Assembly (NCBI GenBank): GCA_938004075.1
Contig: CALKWP010000149.1
Location: 1-13,036, forward strand
Length of the DNA stretch: 13,036 nucleotides
Source: an uncultured Methanomassiliicoccales archaeon
Lineage (GTDB): Archaea; Thermoplasmatota; Thermoplasmata; SG8-5
Direction: 5' to 3'
Part shown: piece after piece, positions 1 to 7,261 of the stretch
How positions within the stretch are numbered: the stretch's first letter is position 1
Layout of the letters: every line of letters starts with the position of its first letter
Notes under the pieces: generated by a model
What the model was told of the DNA's origin: nothing
What the model saw: the letters and a program-made list of their open reading frames with translations, nothing else
The model's database searches: none
Translations under genes and position numbers: made by a program

Positions 1-55
1 CGAATTGCCCGCACCAAATATTATGCAATTCGAACGAACCGACGAACTAGCGATT
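1..55. repeat. 55-bp direct repeat, copy 1 (at contig end)
   Basis: The first 55 bases of the window recur without mismatch at 151-205, a period of 150 bp. The copy begins with an inverted repeat, CGAATTGC at 1-8 against GCAATTCG at 25-32, enclosing a 16-nt AT-rich loop. A run of short GAAC/CGAC motifs follows (31-47). After base 55 the two copies diverge at once. Because the window starts exactly at the repeat, its true left edge and copy number cannot be seen. No coding potential is evident. It could be a tandem-repeat unit, a dispersed intergenic element, or an assembly-graph effect at the contig end. Confidence 0.9.
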
Positions 56-86
56 GAATACATATTGTATCATAGTCTGTTCGTCG
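40..86. repeat. Inverted repeat joining repeat copy 1 to the inter-repeat segment
   Basis: CGACGAAC at 40-47, inside the 55-bp repeat, is perfectly complementary to GTTCGTCG at 79-86 in the unique segment that follows. Inside this 31-nt loop sits a second small hairpin, ATACA at 58-62 against TGTAT at 66-70. Together with the hairpin at 1-32 this gives a string of potential stem-loops, which could be an RNA structure or a mobile-element remnant. Both arms are short and chance pairing is possible in AT-rich DNA, so function is speculative. Confidence 0.4.
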
Positions 87-150
87 ATCTCATTGCTGCT
101 TTTCTTTCATCCTTTGCGTTAAAATAAAGTTTCAATGAAAAATGGTTAGT

Positions 151-205
151 CGAATTGCCCGCACCAAATATTATGCAATTCGAACGAACCGACGAACTAG
201 CGATT
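151..205. repeat. 55-bp direct repeat, copy 2
   Basis: This copy is identical to bases 1-55. Here the flanking bases lengthen the inverted repeat to 9 bp: TCGAATTGC at 150-158 against GCAATTCGA at 175-183. The 95 bases between the copies (56-150) are AT-rich and hold no gene. The copy is followed by 70 bp of AT-rich sequence (206-275) leading to the TPR gene. Confidence 0.9.
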
Positions 206-275
206 ATTAACTTACACAATCTCACAGAAAATACCGCAACATTCCCTCCGAAACCTTTTTTATCCCGGCCCCCTA

Positions 276-1556
276 ATGGTCATCCGCATCCATATGCCGA
301 AATCCCTCTCTGAAGAGCTTCTGAAGATAATGACGTCCGAACTGGGCGACATGGGCCAGTTCATCATCAAGAAGCAATGCAAGGACCTGGGCCTGGACCC
401 GGACAGCATCCGCCCGGAGGACCTGCCAAAGCTGGCTAGCGGACTTTCAGCTTCCATGAAATTCTTCGGCACTGACAAAGCCAAGAACCTTTACAACAAG
501 ATTCTGAAATTGAAGGATCTTGAGCAAATGGTCGAGGGCGAAACAGATTCCGCGAAGAAGCTGGAGGACCTCATCCATCTCGCATCGGCAAGTTCCAATG
601 CAGGGGATTGGGACGCGGCAGGCCGGCATTATGACGATGCCCTGGAACTCTCGAAGAAACTGGGCGATAAGGTGACGCAGGGCCGGATTCACCGCTCCAT
701 CGCAGGCCACGTTCTGAGAAATGGGGATTACAAAACAGCAGACAAGCATCTCAAGGAAAGCATGGCCATATCCATGAAGCTCGACAATCCGAAAGACATG
801 ATCGAAACTTTGAGAAGCCTTGGAAATGCACACTGGCGCAGGGGCGAGTATGAAAAGGCGCTGGGCTTCCTGGAAGATGCGCTTGCCCGGTCTCAGGAAA
901 TGAAAGATGATGAAGCAATGGCCCAGGTCTACATGGCCATGGCCAATGTTTACGATGAGAAAGGCGATTATGACACTGGCATCGGATACGCCAAGCAGAG
1001 CCTGGCGTTCTTCGAGAAGGCCGGCAAGATGAACAATGTCGCCACAGTCCTTAATAACATCGGCGTCGCGTATGCCAGGATGGAGAATTACAAGGAATCC
1101 GTGAAGTACTACGAGAGATGCATCAAAGTCTCCAGGGAAGCCAATTACGTTCTGATGAACGCCTGGGCGATGTTCAACGCTGGAGAGGACTACGCCAAGC
1201 TGGGGCAGTTCGAGAAATCCATCAAGTACTGTGAGGAATCTCTTTCAATATTCAAGAAGATGAAAGATTCCCTGGGGATGTCCGGCGCTCTTATGTCCTT
1301 TGCGATTGCATACCAGCTGAAAGAGGATTATGCCAAATCATTCGATTATTTCAAGAAGACCATCAAGATACGCGAGGAGCTTGGCATGCCATACCGGCTT
1401 GCGGATGCCTGCTACGAGTGCGGCCTCATGCTGCGCAAGAAAGGGGATAAAGAGTCCGCAGGAAAATACCTGGAACGTGCTCTGAGGATATTCACTGACA
1501 TCAACAGCGCCAAGATGGTCGAGCGCACATCCAAGGCACTGGAATCGCTGAAATGA
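276..1556 (+). CDS. TPR-repeat protein (eight 40-residue tetratricopeptide-like repeats)
   Basis: The 426-residue product is soluble, with no signal peptide or membrane segment. Residues about 7-85 form a charged, helical N-terminal region that I cannot assign to a named domain. Residues about 91-411 are eight consecutive repeats of about 40 residues with the TPR pattern: small residues at the first-helix turn, G[DE]Y or similar at the inter-helix turn, then Y/A-x-x-A/S-L in the second helix. The period of 40 rather than 34 is typical of TPR_12/MalT-like repeats, which make superhelical protein-binding scaffolds. The partner is unknown. The start at 276 is the longest; ATG at 294 is an alternative, and neither has a clear ribosome binding site. 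The stop codon directly abuts the purB stop on the other strand. Confidence 0.85.
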   Translation: MVIRIHMPKSLSEELLKIMTSELGDMGQFIIKKQCKDLGLDPDSIRPEDLPKLASGLSASMKFFGTDKAKNLYNKILKLKDLEQMVEGETDSAKKLEDLIHLASASSNAGDWDAAGRHYDDALELSKKLGDKVTQGRIHRSIAGHVLRNGDYKTADKHLKESMAISMKLDNPKDMIETLRSLGNAHWRRGEYEKALGFLEDALARSQEMKDDEAMAQVYMAMANVYDEKGDYDTGIGYAKQSLAFFEKAGKMNNVATVLNNIGVAYARMENYKESVKYYERCIKVSREANYVLMNAWAMFNAGEDYAKLGQFEKSIKYCEESLSIFKKMKDSLGMSGALMSFAIAYQLKEDYAKSFDYFKKTIKIREELGMPYRLADACYECGLMLRKKGDKESAGKYLERALRIFTDINSAKMVERTSKALESLK

Positions 1557-2894
1557 TCAGCGCAGGTCCTTCAAGGCCTTCTCAACTATGGCAGAAGCCT
1601 GGCCGATATAGCTTTTCGGGTCCATTATGGCGTCAATCTCATCCGGTTTGAATATCTGCCTGATTGAATCGTCGGCCAGCATAAGGTCCTTCAGATGGGC
1701 TCCCGAGTCCGCGGCTTTCAGTGACAGTTTGCGCATCATCTCATGGGCTTCCTGCCTGCCGATGCCTTTTCCAACCAATGCGATCATGACCGATTCGGCC
1801 ATTATCAGGCCTCTGGACGCTTCTATGTTTGCCATCATTTTATCCGGGTAGACCGTGAGATTGGCGAACACCTGGCTCATCTTCACCAGCATGTCGTCCA
1901 CAAGGATGCATGTATGCGGAATCGTGAATCTTTCCGCAGCTGAATTGGTTAAATCCCTCTCATGCCAGAGCGGCACATTCTCATGGGTCGGGATTATGAA
2001 CCCGCGAACGACCTTGGCCAGGCTGCAGACGTTCTCGCATTTTATGGGGTTGCGCTTGTGGGCCATCGTGGAGCTTCCGACCTGCTTCTTCGCATCGAAG
2101 GATTCGGCGACCTCGCCTATTTCCGACCTCTGGAGGTTTCTCACCTCCACGGCGAATTTCTCAAGGCTTGAGGCGATGCTCGCCAGGATGGAGACGAACT
2201 CAACATACCTGTCCCTGCCAACGAGCTGAAGGCTTGCCTCTTCCACCCCGAGGCCGAGATCCTTCATGACCATGTCCTGTATCTGGACAGCGTGCTTTCC
2301 CAGCGCCGCTCCCGTCCCCACGGCGCCGCTCATCTTTCCGACGCAAATGCGAGGCCTGGCTTCTCTCAATCGATCAAGGTGTCTCTGCACTTCCCTAGCG
2401 TAAACGGCCATCTTCATGCCGAAAGTAAGCGGGACAGCGAACTGGCCATGCGTCCTTCCCACCATGACCGTGTCCTTGTGTTTCTCCGCAAGGTCAAGCA
2501 GTGAATTCTGGAGAATGATCAGGTCGTCCTCGATTATGTCAAGCGCGCTCTTGAACTGCAGCGCCATGACTGTGTCAACAATGTCATTTGAGGTCGAACC
2601 CAGATGAACGAAATCACCTGATGCGCCGCACTGCTCGGTGAGCGCTTTCACCATGGCCATGATATCGTGATTCGTGCTCTTCTCTATCTCCCAGACCCTT
2701 TCCAGCTTCACGAATCCGGTGGTCGCCTTCTCCTTGATCGCAGCCGCATCCCTCTTGGAGATGTTGCCCACTTTGGCATGTGCCGAGGCCAGTGCCGCCT
2801 CAACGTCCAGCATGTGCTGCAATCGCCTTTCTTCGTCAAAGACCAGTTTCATGGTCTCCCTGCCGTACCGGAAATCAAGAGGGCAAACCTGCAT
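1557..2894 (-). CDS. purB: Adenylosuccinate lyase
   Basis: PurB catalyses two fumarate-releasing steps of purine synthesis: SAICAR to AICAR and adenylosuccinate to AMP. The 445-residue product has the fumarase/aspartase superfamily landmarks: GSTSND at 99-104, GRTHGQ at 146-151 containing the conserved catalytic-site histidine, and the signature GSSTMAHKRNP at 273-283 with the mobile-loop serine. The length matches archaeal and Bacillus-type PurB. The frame stays open for 56 codons further upstream, to 3062, but that stretch is Arg/Ser/Cys-rich, matches nothing in PurB and overlaps the GINS gene. The chosen ATG at 2894 begins MQVCPLDFRYG, the usual PurB N-terminus, and is preceded by GGTGA (2900-2904 on the minus strand) at a 5-nt spacing. 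Confidence 0.96.
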   Translation of the reverse strand: MQVCPLDFRYGRETMKLVFDEERRLQHMLDVEAALASAHAKVGNISKRDAAAIKEKATTGFVKLERVWEIEKSTNHDIMAMVKALTEQCGASGDFVHLGSTSNDIVDTVMALQFKSALDIIEDDLIILQNSLLDLAEKHKDTVMVGRTHGQFAVPLTFGMKMAVYAREVQRHLDRLREARPRICVGKMSGAVGTGAALGKHAVQIQDMVMKDLGLGVEEASLQLVGRDRYVEFVSILASIASSLEKFAVEVRNLQRSEIGEVAESFDAKKQVGSSTMAHKRNPIKCENVCSLAKVVRGFIIPTHENVPLWHERDLTNSAAERFTIPHTCILVDDMLVKMSQVFANLTVYPDKMMANIEASRGLIMAESVMIALVGKGIGRQEAHEMMRKLSLKAADSGAHLKDLMLADDSIRQIFKPDEIDAIMDPKSYIGQASAIVEKALKDLR

Positions 2895-2956
2895 GTCGCT
2901 CACCGAACCCCCATTATGCTTTGAGGTTATGGTACTTTCGGCGACCCGGTGAAAAG

Positions 2957-2964
2957 CTATAATA
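2957..2964 (+). promoter_or_regulatory. TATA box for the GINS gene
   Basis: CTATAATA lies about 26 bp upstream of the ATG at 2987, the spacing expected between an archaeal TATA box and its transcription start. This fits a leaderless transcript beginning at or near that ATG. The box overlaps the region just 5' of the alternative ATG at 2966, which makes 2966 less likely as the real start. Confidence 0.5.
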
Positions 2965-2986
2965 CATGAATTACGATTGCGGGTCG

Positions 2987-3634
2987 ATGACAGGGGACGA
3001 AATCGGTTTCGGCGAGATTTCTGATGTTCACAGGAACGAGAGGCGCAGCAAGGTACTGACAAAGCTGCCCCCCCATTTCCATGAAAAGGCCGAAGATCAT
3101 CTCCAGAAGCTCAGGAACGAGCATTGCTCGGCCATCCGGGAACCTGGGAACCCGGCCGCAATGATGCTCTGGGACCAGATCAGCAAGGTTGACAAACGCC
3201 TCAAGATGATATACGAGCTCAGGGAAAGGAAGATCACCCTGGCTGCTCTCGACCGGATGCTCGGCGCTGCCCATCCGGAGAACATGAGCAAGAAAGAGAA
3301 GATTCTCTATGACCAGCTGGTTGAAGTTCTCGCCTCCTTCAGAAAGGGCGTTGAGATAAAAGTGGACAAGGAATGCCCCCAGCCGTTCTCCGCGGAGCTT
3401 CCCAAACCAGAACCGGTGAAGGCCCAGACAATGATAATCGCCCCCGAACCTGAACCGGTGATTGAAGCGCCCGCTTCCATCGAGACTGCCATAGTCCATG
3501 TTCTTGAAGACATTCCCGAATTCGCAGGCATGAGCGCGGACTATGAACTGAAGAAAGACGACATGGTGACTCTCCCCTCGCAGTTTGCGAACATTCTCTC
3601 TTCCCGGGGCCTTGTCAGGATCGTTTCAGGTTGA
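2987..3634 (+). CDS. gins51: GINS complex subunit, archaeal Gins51 type
   Basis: GINS is the replisome factor that joins MCM helicase and a Cdc45/RecJ-like protein into the CMG-like unwinding complex and contacts primase. The 215-residue product has the Gins51 (A-B) order. The N-terminal helical A domain spans about residues 8-110 and includes an HRNERRSKVL segment and a later ELRERK helix. A Pro/Glu-rich linker covers about 125-160. The C-terminal beta-rich B domain spans about 163-215 and carries the hallmark VLEDIPEFAG followed by a VTLP turn. Recognition rests mainly on these two conserved blocks. I chose ATG 2987 over ATG 2966 because a TATA box sits about 26 bp upstream and it leaves a short GINS-like N-terminus. 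The gene is divergent from purB and upstream of the ribosomal operon, which has its own promoter. Confidence 0.88.
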   Translation: MTGDEIGFGEISDVHRNERRSKVLTKLPPHFHEKAEDHLQKLRNEHCSAIREPGNPAAMMLWDQISKVDKRLKMIYELRERKITLAALDRMLGAAHPENMSKKEKILYDQLVEVLASFRKGVEIKVDKECPQPFSAELPKPEPVKAQTMIIAPEPEPVIEAPASIETAIVHVLEDIPEFAGMSADYELKKDDMVTLPSQFANILSSRGLVRIVSG

Positions 3635-3650
3635 AACCCATCCCCTTCAC

Positions 3651-3681
3651 TATATAATATCAATGTAATAAACTATAAATA
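3651..3681 (+). promoter_or_regulatory. Promoter of the rps12-rps7-fusA operon (two TATA-like boxes)
   Basis: Two good archaeal TATA matches occur in the short gap after the GINS gene: TATATAAT at 3651-3658 and TATAAATA at 3674-3681. The second predicts a transcription start near 3703 and a leader of roughly 24 nt containing the AGGTG ribosome binding site at 3716-3720. The first may be an alternative upstream promoter. Confidence 0.65.
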
Positions 3682-3726
3682 CAATATTTCTTAATCCCCT
3701 GGTTCCACAGTGAGCAGGTGTTTAAC

Positions 3727-4155
3727 TTGGCACGAGGATTGCACACGGCAAAAAAGCTCGAGAAGAGCAGACAACAGTTCAGATGGAACGACCGCTATTA
3801 CAAGAAGCGGATACTCAAGCTCAAGGAGAAAGCTGATCCTTTAGAGGGTTCAGCCCAGGCCAGGGGCATAGTCCTGGAGAAGGTGAACGTTGAGGCCAAG
3901 CAGCCCAACTCCGCCCTCAGGAAGTGCGTCAAGGTCCAGCTTATCAAGAACGGCAGGCAGATTACCGCTTTTGCCGTTGGCGATGGCGCCATAAATTTCA
4001 TCGATGAGCACGACGAGGTGCTGGTCGAAGGCATCGGAGGCAGGATGGGCCGTTCCTACGGAGACATCCCCGGTGTGAGATTCAAGGTCATCCAGGTGAA
4101 TAATGTGTCCCTGGACGAGATGGTTCGCGGCAGGAAAGAGAAGCCAGTTAGGTGA
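3727..4155 (+). CDS. rps12: 30S ribosomal protein uS12
   Basis: S12 sits at the decoding centre of the small ribosomal subunit. The 142-residue product is the archaeal/eukaryotic form (S23e-like), with a conserved MARGL...KLEKSRQQFRW start, the universal loop KQPNSALRKC and a later GRSYGDIPGVRFKV block. A GTG at 3718 would add three residues that look foreign. I prefer TTG at 3727 because it yields the standard MARGL N-terminus and is preceded by AGGTG at 3716-3720 with a 6-nt spacer; the GTG at 3718 is itself part of that ribosome binding site. It is the first gene of the S12-S7-EF-2 operon. Confidence 0.97.
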   Translation: MARGLHTAKKLEKSRQQFRWNDRYYKKRILKLKEKADPLEGSAQARGIVLEKVNVEAKQPNSALRKCVKVQLIKNGRQITAFAVGDGAINFIDEHDEVLVEGIGGRMGRSYGDIPGVRFKVIQVNNVSLDEMVRGRKEKPVR

Positions 4156-4159
4156 TGAC

Positions 4160-4927
4160 ATGACCGATGAAGCACCCATAGAGACCAAACCAGAAGCAGT
4201 CGAGGAAAAGAAGCCCGCGGTCCAGGAAAAGGCACCTGAGCCGGCAAAGCCCGAGCTGGCAGCGGAATCAAAACCAGCCCCAGCCCCCAGGCCAGAAGCG
4301 GCAGGCGAGGAAAAGCCCCAGTCCCTGGTGAAGCCGATAAAGAAGATTGTCGGCATACCGCCGGACAAACTCAAGCTCTTCGACAAGTACGACATGTCAG
4401 AGATAGTCGTCAGCGATGCCGGCCTTGCCAGGTACATCAACCTTGACCCGGTCATGGTTCCGCACACCGGCGCCAGGCACGCAAACAGGCCCTTCGCCAA
4501 GAGCAAGATGAACATCGTCGAACGCCTGGTCAACAACATGATGAGGAATGAGAATTACACGGGAAAGAAGACCAAGACCTACAGCGCGGTCATGGATGCA
4601 TTCTCGATAATCGAATCCAAGACCAAGAAGAACCCGGTCCAGGTTTTCATCGATGCCTTGGAGAACACCACACCAAGGGAAGAAGTCACGCGGCTGAAAT
4701 ACGGCGGCGTCTCCGTCCCGAAGGCCGTGGACATCAGCTCATCCAGGAGGCTGGACATAGCCCTGCGCAACATATGCAAGGGCGCTATCACCGCTTCGTA
4801 CAAGAACACGAAGCCGATAGAGATTTGCTTGGCCAACGAGATAATGCTGGCAGCCAAGGGCGACATGAACAGCTTCGCCATCTCCAAGAAAGAGGAGACT
4901 GAAAGGGTAGCCGGTTCCGCCAGGTAA
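4160..4927 (+). CDS. rps7: 30S ribosomal protein uS7 with N-terminal low-complexity extension
   Basis: S7 nucleates assembly of the head of the small subunit and lines the E site. The S7 core runs from about residue 67 to 255 and contains conserved blocks such as VMVPHTGARHA, KMNIVERLVNNMM, NPVQVF, TTPREEVTRLKYGG and RRLDIALRNI. Residues 1-66 are an Ala/Pro/Glu/Lys-rich, probably disordered extension that makes this protein (255 residues) longer than the roughly 190-220 usual in archaea. The ATG at 4160 is preceded by AGGTGAT at 4150-4156, which overlaps the rps12 stop codon. This indicates translational coupling. The frame is open upstream to 4103, but that part lies inside rps12. Confidence 0.95.
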   Translation: MTDEAPIETKPEAVEEKKPAVQEKAPEPAKPELAAESKPAPAPRPEAAGEEKPQSLVKPIKKIVGIPPDKLKLFDKYDMSEIVVSDAGLARYINLDPVMVPHTGARHANRPFAKSKMNIVERLVNNMMRNENYTGKKTKTYSAVMDAFSIIESKTKKNPVQVFIDALENTTPREEVTRLKYGGVSVPKAVDISSSRRLDIALRNICKGAITASYKNTKPIEICLANEIMLAAKGDMNSFAISKKEETERVAGSAR

Positions 4928-4966
4928 GCGATTCACAGTGATAGGATAATACCCAGAGGTGTTTGA

Positions 4967-7171
4967 ATGGGACGCAAAGAAGACAATATCAAAAGGGCAC
5001 AGGCTTTGATGACCAAACCGAAGCAGATCCGCAACATTGGGACTGCGGCGCACATTGACCACGGCAAGACGACGTTCAGCGATAACCTGATTGCTGGCGC
5101 CGGAATGATGTCAGAGGACCTGGCAGGCAAGGCATGCGTGCTTGATTATGACGAGCAGGAACAGGCAAGGGGCATCACAATCAATGCAGCCAGCGCATCC
5201 ATGGTGCACATGTATCATGGGCAGGAATATCTGATCAACCTGATTGACACTCCTGGCCACGTTGACTTTGGCGGGGACGTCACCAGGGCAATGAGGGCAA
5301 TCGATGGCTGCTTCATTCTCGCCTGTGCAGTCGAAGGTGTAATGCCTCAGACCGAGACGGTCATACGTCAAGCTATCAAGGAGAGGGTGAGACCCATTCT
5401 CTTCATTAACAAGGTCGACAGGCTGATAAACGAGCTTAAGGTCACAGAGGAGCAGATGCAGAAACGCCTTACTGGCATCATCACAGAGGTCAATGGCAAG
5501 ATACTGAAGCTGCTGCCGGACGACCTTAAGAAGGAATGGGCCCTGGATGTTACAAAGGGTACCGTCGCTTTCGGTTCCGCCTACCACAACTGGGCTATCT
5601 CAGTCCCTTACATGAAGAAGACTGGCATCACATTCAAGGAAATATTCCAGTACTGCGCCGAGGAGAAGCAGAAGGAGCTGGCGAAGAAAGCGCCTATACA
5701 CGAGGTTATCCTGGACATAGTGGTGGAGCACATGCCGAACCCCCTGGACGCACAGAAGAGGAGGGTCCCGATCATATGGAAAGGCGACCTGGAGTCCAAG
5801 GTCGGCAAGTCAATGATGAACTGCGACCCCAACGGACCGGTGGCCATGATGGTCACAAAAATCATACTCGATCCCCACGCTGGAGAAGTTGCCATTGGAA
5901 GGCTTTTCTCCGGCAAGGTGAGCCGCGGCATGGAGCTGTCAATCAGCGGGATGCCGAACAGGAACAGGGTCCAGCAGGTGTCGCTGACAGTCAGCGCAGA
6001 CCGCATACCTGTGGACGAGATTGACGCCGGGAACATAGTTGCGATCACCGGGCTGAAGGATGCAATCGCAGGTTCAACCGTTTCCTCCGATCCGGAGATG
6101 GAGGCCTTCGAGAAGATGGTCCACTACTCGGAACCTGTGGTCACAGTTGCAATAGAGGCGAAGCACATGAAGGACCTCCCGAAGCTTGTGGAAGTCCTCA
6201 GGAGCGTCGCAAAGGCCGACCCATCCATCCAGGTGGAAATCAACCAGGAGACCGGTGAGCACCTAATGTCCGGAATGGGAGAGCTTCACCTTGAGATCAC
6301 ACAATACAGGATAGTCAACGAGCACAAGGTGGATATAATCGCGTCCCCGCCGATTGTCGTGTACAGGGAATCGGTAGAGAAACCTACACCACAGGAGTTC
6401 GAGGGAAAATCCCCCAATAAGCACAACAAATTCTACATCATCACCGAGCCGCTCGCGCTCAATATCGTCGAGGAGATAAAGTCCGGGAAAATACCTTCCG
6501 AGGGAAACAAGATAAAAGATTCCAAGGCCCTTCAGAAGCAGCTCCAGGAACTTGGCATGGACAAGGACGAGGCCAAGAGCGTCGTGTCGATATACGGCCC
6601 CAACATCTTCCTTGACATGACCAAGGGCATCCAGAACCTCCACGAAACGATGGAGCTTCTCAGGGAAGCGTTCATCGAGGTCATGAAGAGAGGCCCGCTC
6701 GCGGAGGAGAGGGTCATGGGCGTCAAGGTCAAGCTCATGGATGCAAAACTCCACGAAGACACGATCCACAGAGGACCCGCGCAGGCAATACCCGCAATGA
6801 GGCAGGGCATATACGGCGCGATGTGCCTTTCAGGCAGAACCCTGCTGGAGCCGAAGCAGAACGTCCAGATCAACGTCCCGCAGGAAGTCATGGGAGCCGC
6901 GACCAGAGAGATGCAGCAGAGGCGCTCGGTCATCGAGGACATGGAGCAGGAAGGCGAGATGGTCATCATCAAGGCAAAAGCGCCAGTCGCCGAGATGTTC
7001 GGATTCTCAAACTCCATGAGAGGCGCGACGGCAGGCCGCGCGCTCTGGAGCACGGAGAACTGCGGCTTCGAGATGATACCCAGGGAAATGCTGAAAGACG
7101 TAGTGGCCAGCATCAGGACCAGGAAGGGACTGAAGCCGGAACCGTACGACGCGGCATACTACTCCGGTTAG
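4967..7171 (+). CDS. fusA: Translation elongation factor 2 (aEF-2)
   Basis: EF-2 is the GTPase that drives translocation of tRNA and mRNA on the ribosome. The 734 residues match the archaeal length. The GTPase domain shows G1 AHIDHGKT at 28-35, switch I RGITI at 68-72, DTPGHVD at 94-100, NKVD at 148-151 and a later GSA element. Domain IV contains DTIHRGPAQAIPAMR, whose His601 is the expected site of diphthamide modification, so the cell should encode the Dph enzymes. AGAGGTG at 4955-4961 precedes the ATG at a 5-nt spacing. The gene lies 39 bp after rps7 and is the last gene of the operon here: no EF-1A or S10 gene follows, and the next gene is convergent. Confidence 0.98.
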   Translation: MGRKEDNIKRAQALMTKPKQIRNIGTAAHIDHGKTTFSDNLIAGAGMMSEDLAGKACVLDYDEQEQARGITINAASASMVHMYHGQEYLINLIDTPGHVDFGGDVTRAMRAIDGCFILACAVEGVMPQTETVIRQAIKERVRPILFINKVDRLINELKVTEEQMQKRLTGIITEVNGKILKLLPDDLKKEWALDVTKGTVAFGSAYHNWAISVPYMKKTGITFKEIFQYCAEEKQKELAKKAPIHEVILDIVVEHMPNPLDAQKRRVPIIWKGDLESKVGKSMMNCDPNGPVAMMVTKIILDPHAGEVAIGRLFSGKVSRGMELSISGMPNRNRVQQVSLTVSADRIPVDEIDAGNIVAITGLKDAIAGSTVSSDPEMEAFEKMVHYSEPVVTVAIEAKHMKDLPKLVEVLRSVAKADPSIQVEINQETGEHLMSGMGELHLEITQYRIVNEHKVDIIASPPIVVYRESVEKPTPQEFEGKSPNKHNKFYIITEPLALNIVEEIKSGKIPSEGNKIKDSKALQKQLQELGMDKDEAKSVVSIYGPNIFLDMTKGIQNLHETMELLREAFIEVMKRGPLAEERVMGVKVKLMDAKLHEDTIHRGPAQAIPAMRQGIYGAMCLSGRTLLEPKQNVQINVPQEVMGAATREMQQRRSVIEDMEQEGEMVIIKAKAPVAEMFGFSNSMRGATAGRALWSTENCGFEMIPREMLKDVVASIRTRKGLKPEPYDAAYYSG

Positions 7172-7185
7172 TCGCAAATAGAATC

Positions 7186-7219
7186 GGGCTGGTCGAGTGA
7201 CCAGCCCTTCCTTTCATTT
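7186..7219 (+). terminator. Stem-loop plus T-rich tract after fusA
   Basis: GGGCTGGTC (7186-7194) and GACCAGCCC (7199-7207) form a perfect 9-bp, GC-rich stem with a 4-nt loop, 14 nt after the fusA stop codon. A T-rich stretch follows, including TTTTTT ahead of the convergent gene. It looks like an intrinsic terminator for the S12-S7-EF-2 operon. There is no T-tract on the other strand, so it is probably one-directional. Confidence 0.75.
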
Positions 7220-7261
7220 TTTCATCATAAAATTGATTGCGTGAAGTGGTTGATGCCAATA

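Noticed and set aside
1..205. Possible CRISPR array
   Set aside because: Only two copies are present. The repeat is at least 55 bp and the interval 95 bp, outside normal CRISPR repeat and spacer sizes, and no cas gene is in the window.
2895..3062. In-frame 56-codon N-terminal extension of PurB
   Set aside because: It has an unusual Arg/Ser/Cys-rich composition, does not resemble PurB and overlaps the divergent GINS gene. The ATG at 2894 has its own ribosome binding site and the standard PurB N-terminus.
3850..4539. 229-codon open frame on the minus strand
   Set aside because: It lies opposite rps12 and rps7, both strongly conserved, and shows low-complexity Ser/Ala/Gly composition typical of an antisense shadow.
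6532..7113. 193-codon and neighbouring 168-codon open frames on the minus strand inside the EF-2 gene
   Set aside because: They are antisense to a fully conserved EF-2 coding region and have Ser/Leu/Met-rich composition with no recognisable domain.
7172..7261. Small gene or tuf/EF-1A continuation after fusA
   Set aside because: The 90-bp gap holds only a terminator hairpin and AT-rich sequence. No open frame of useful length or tRNA-like fold was seen.
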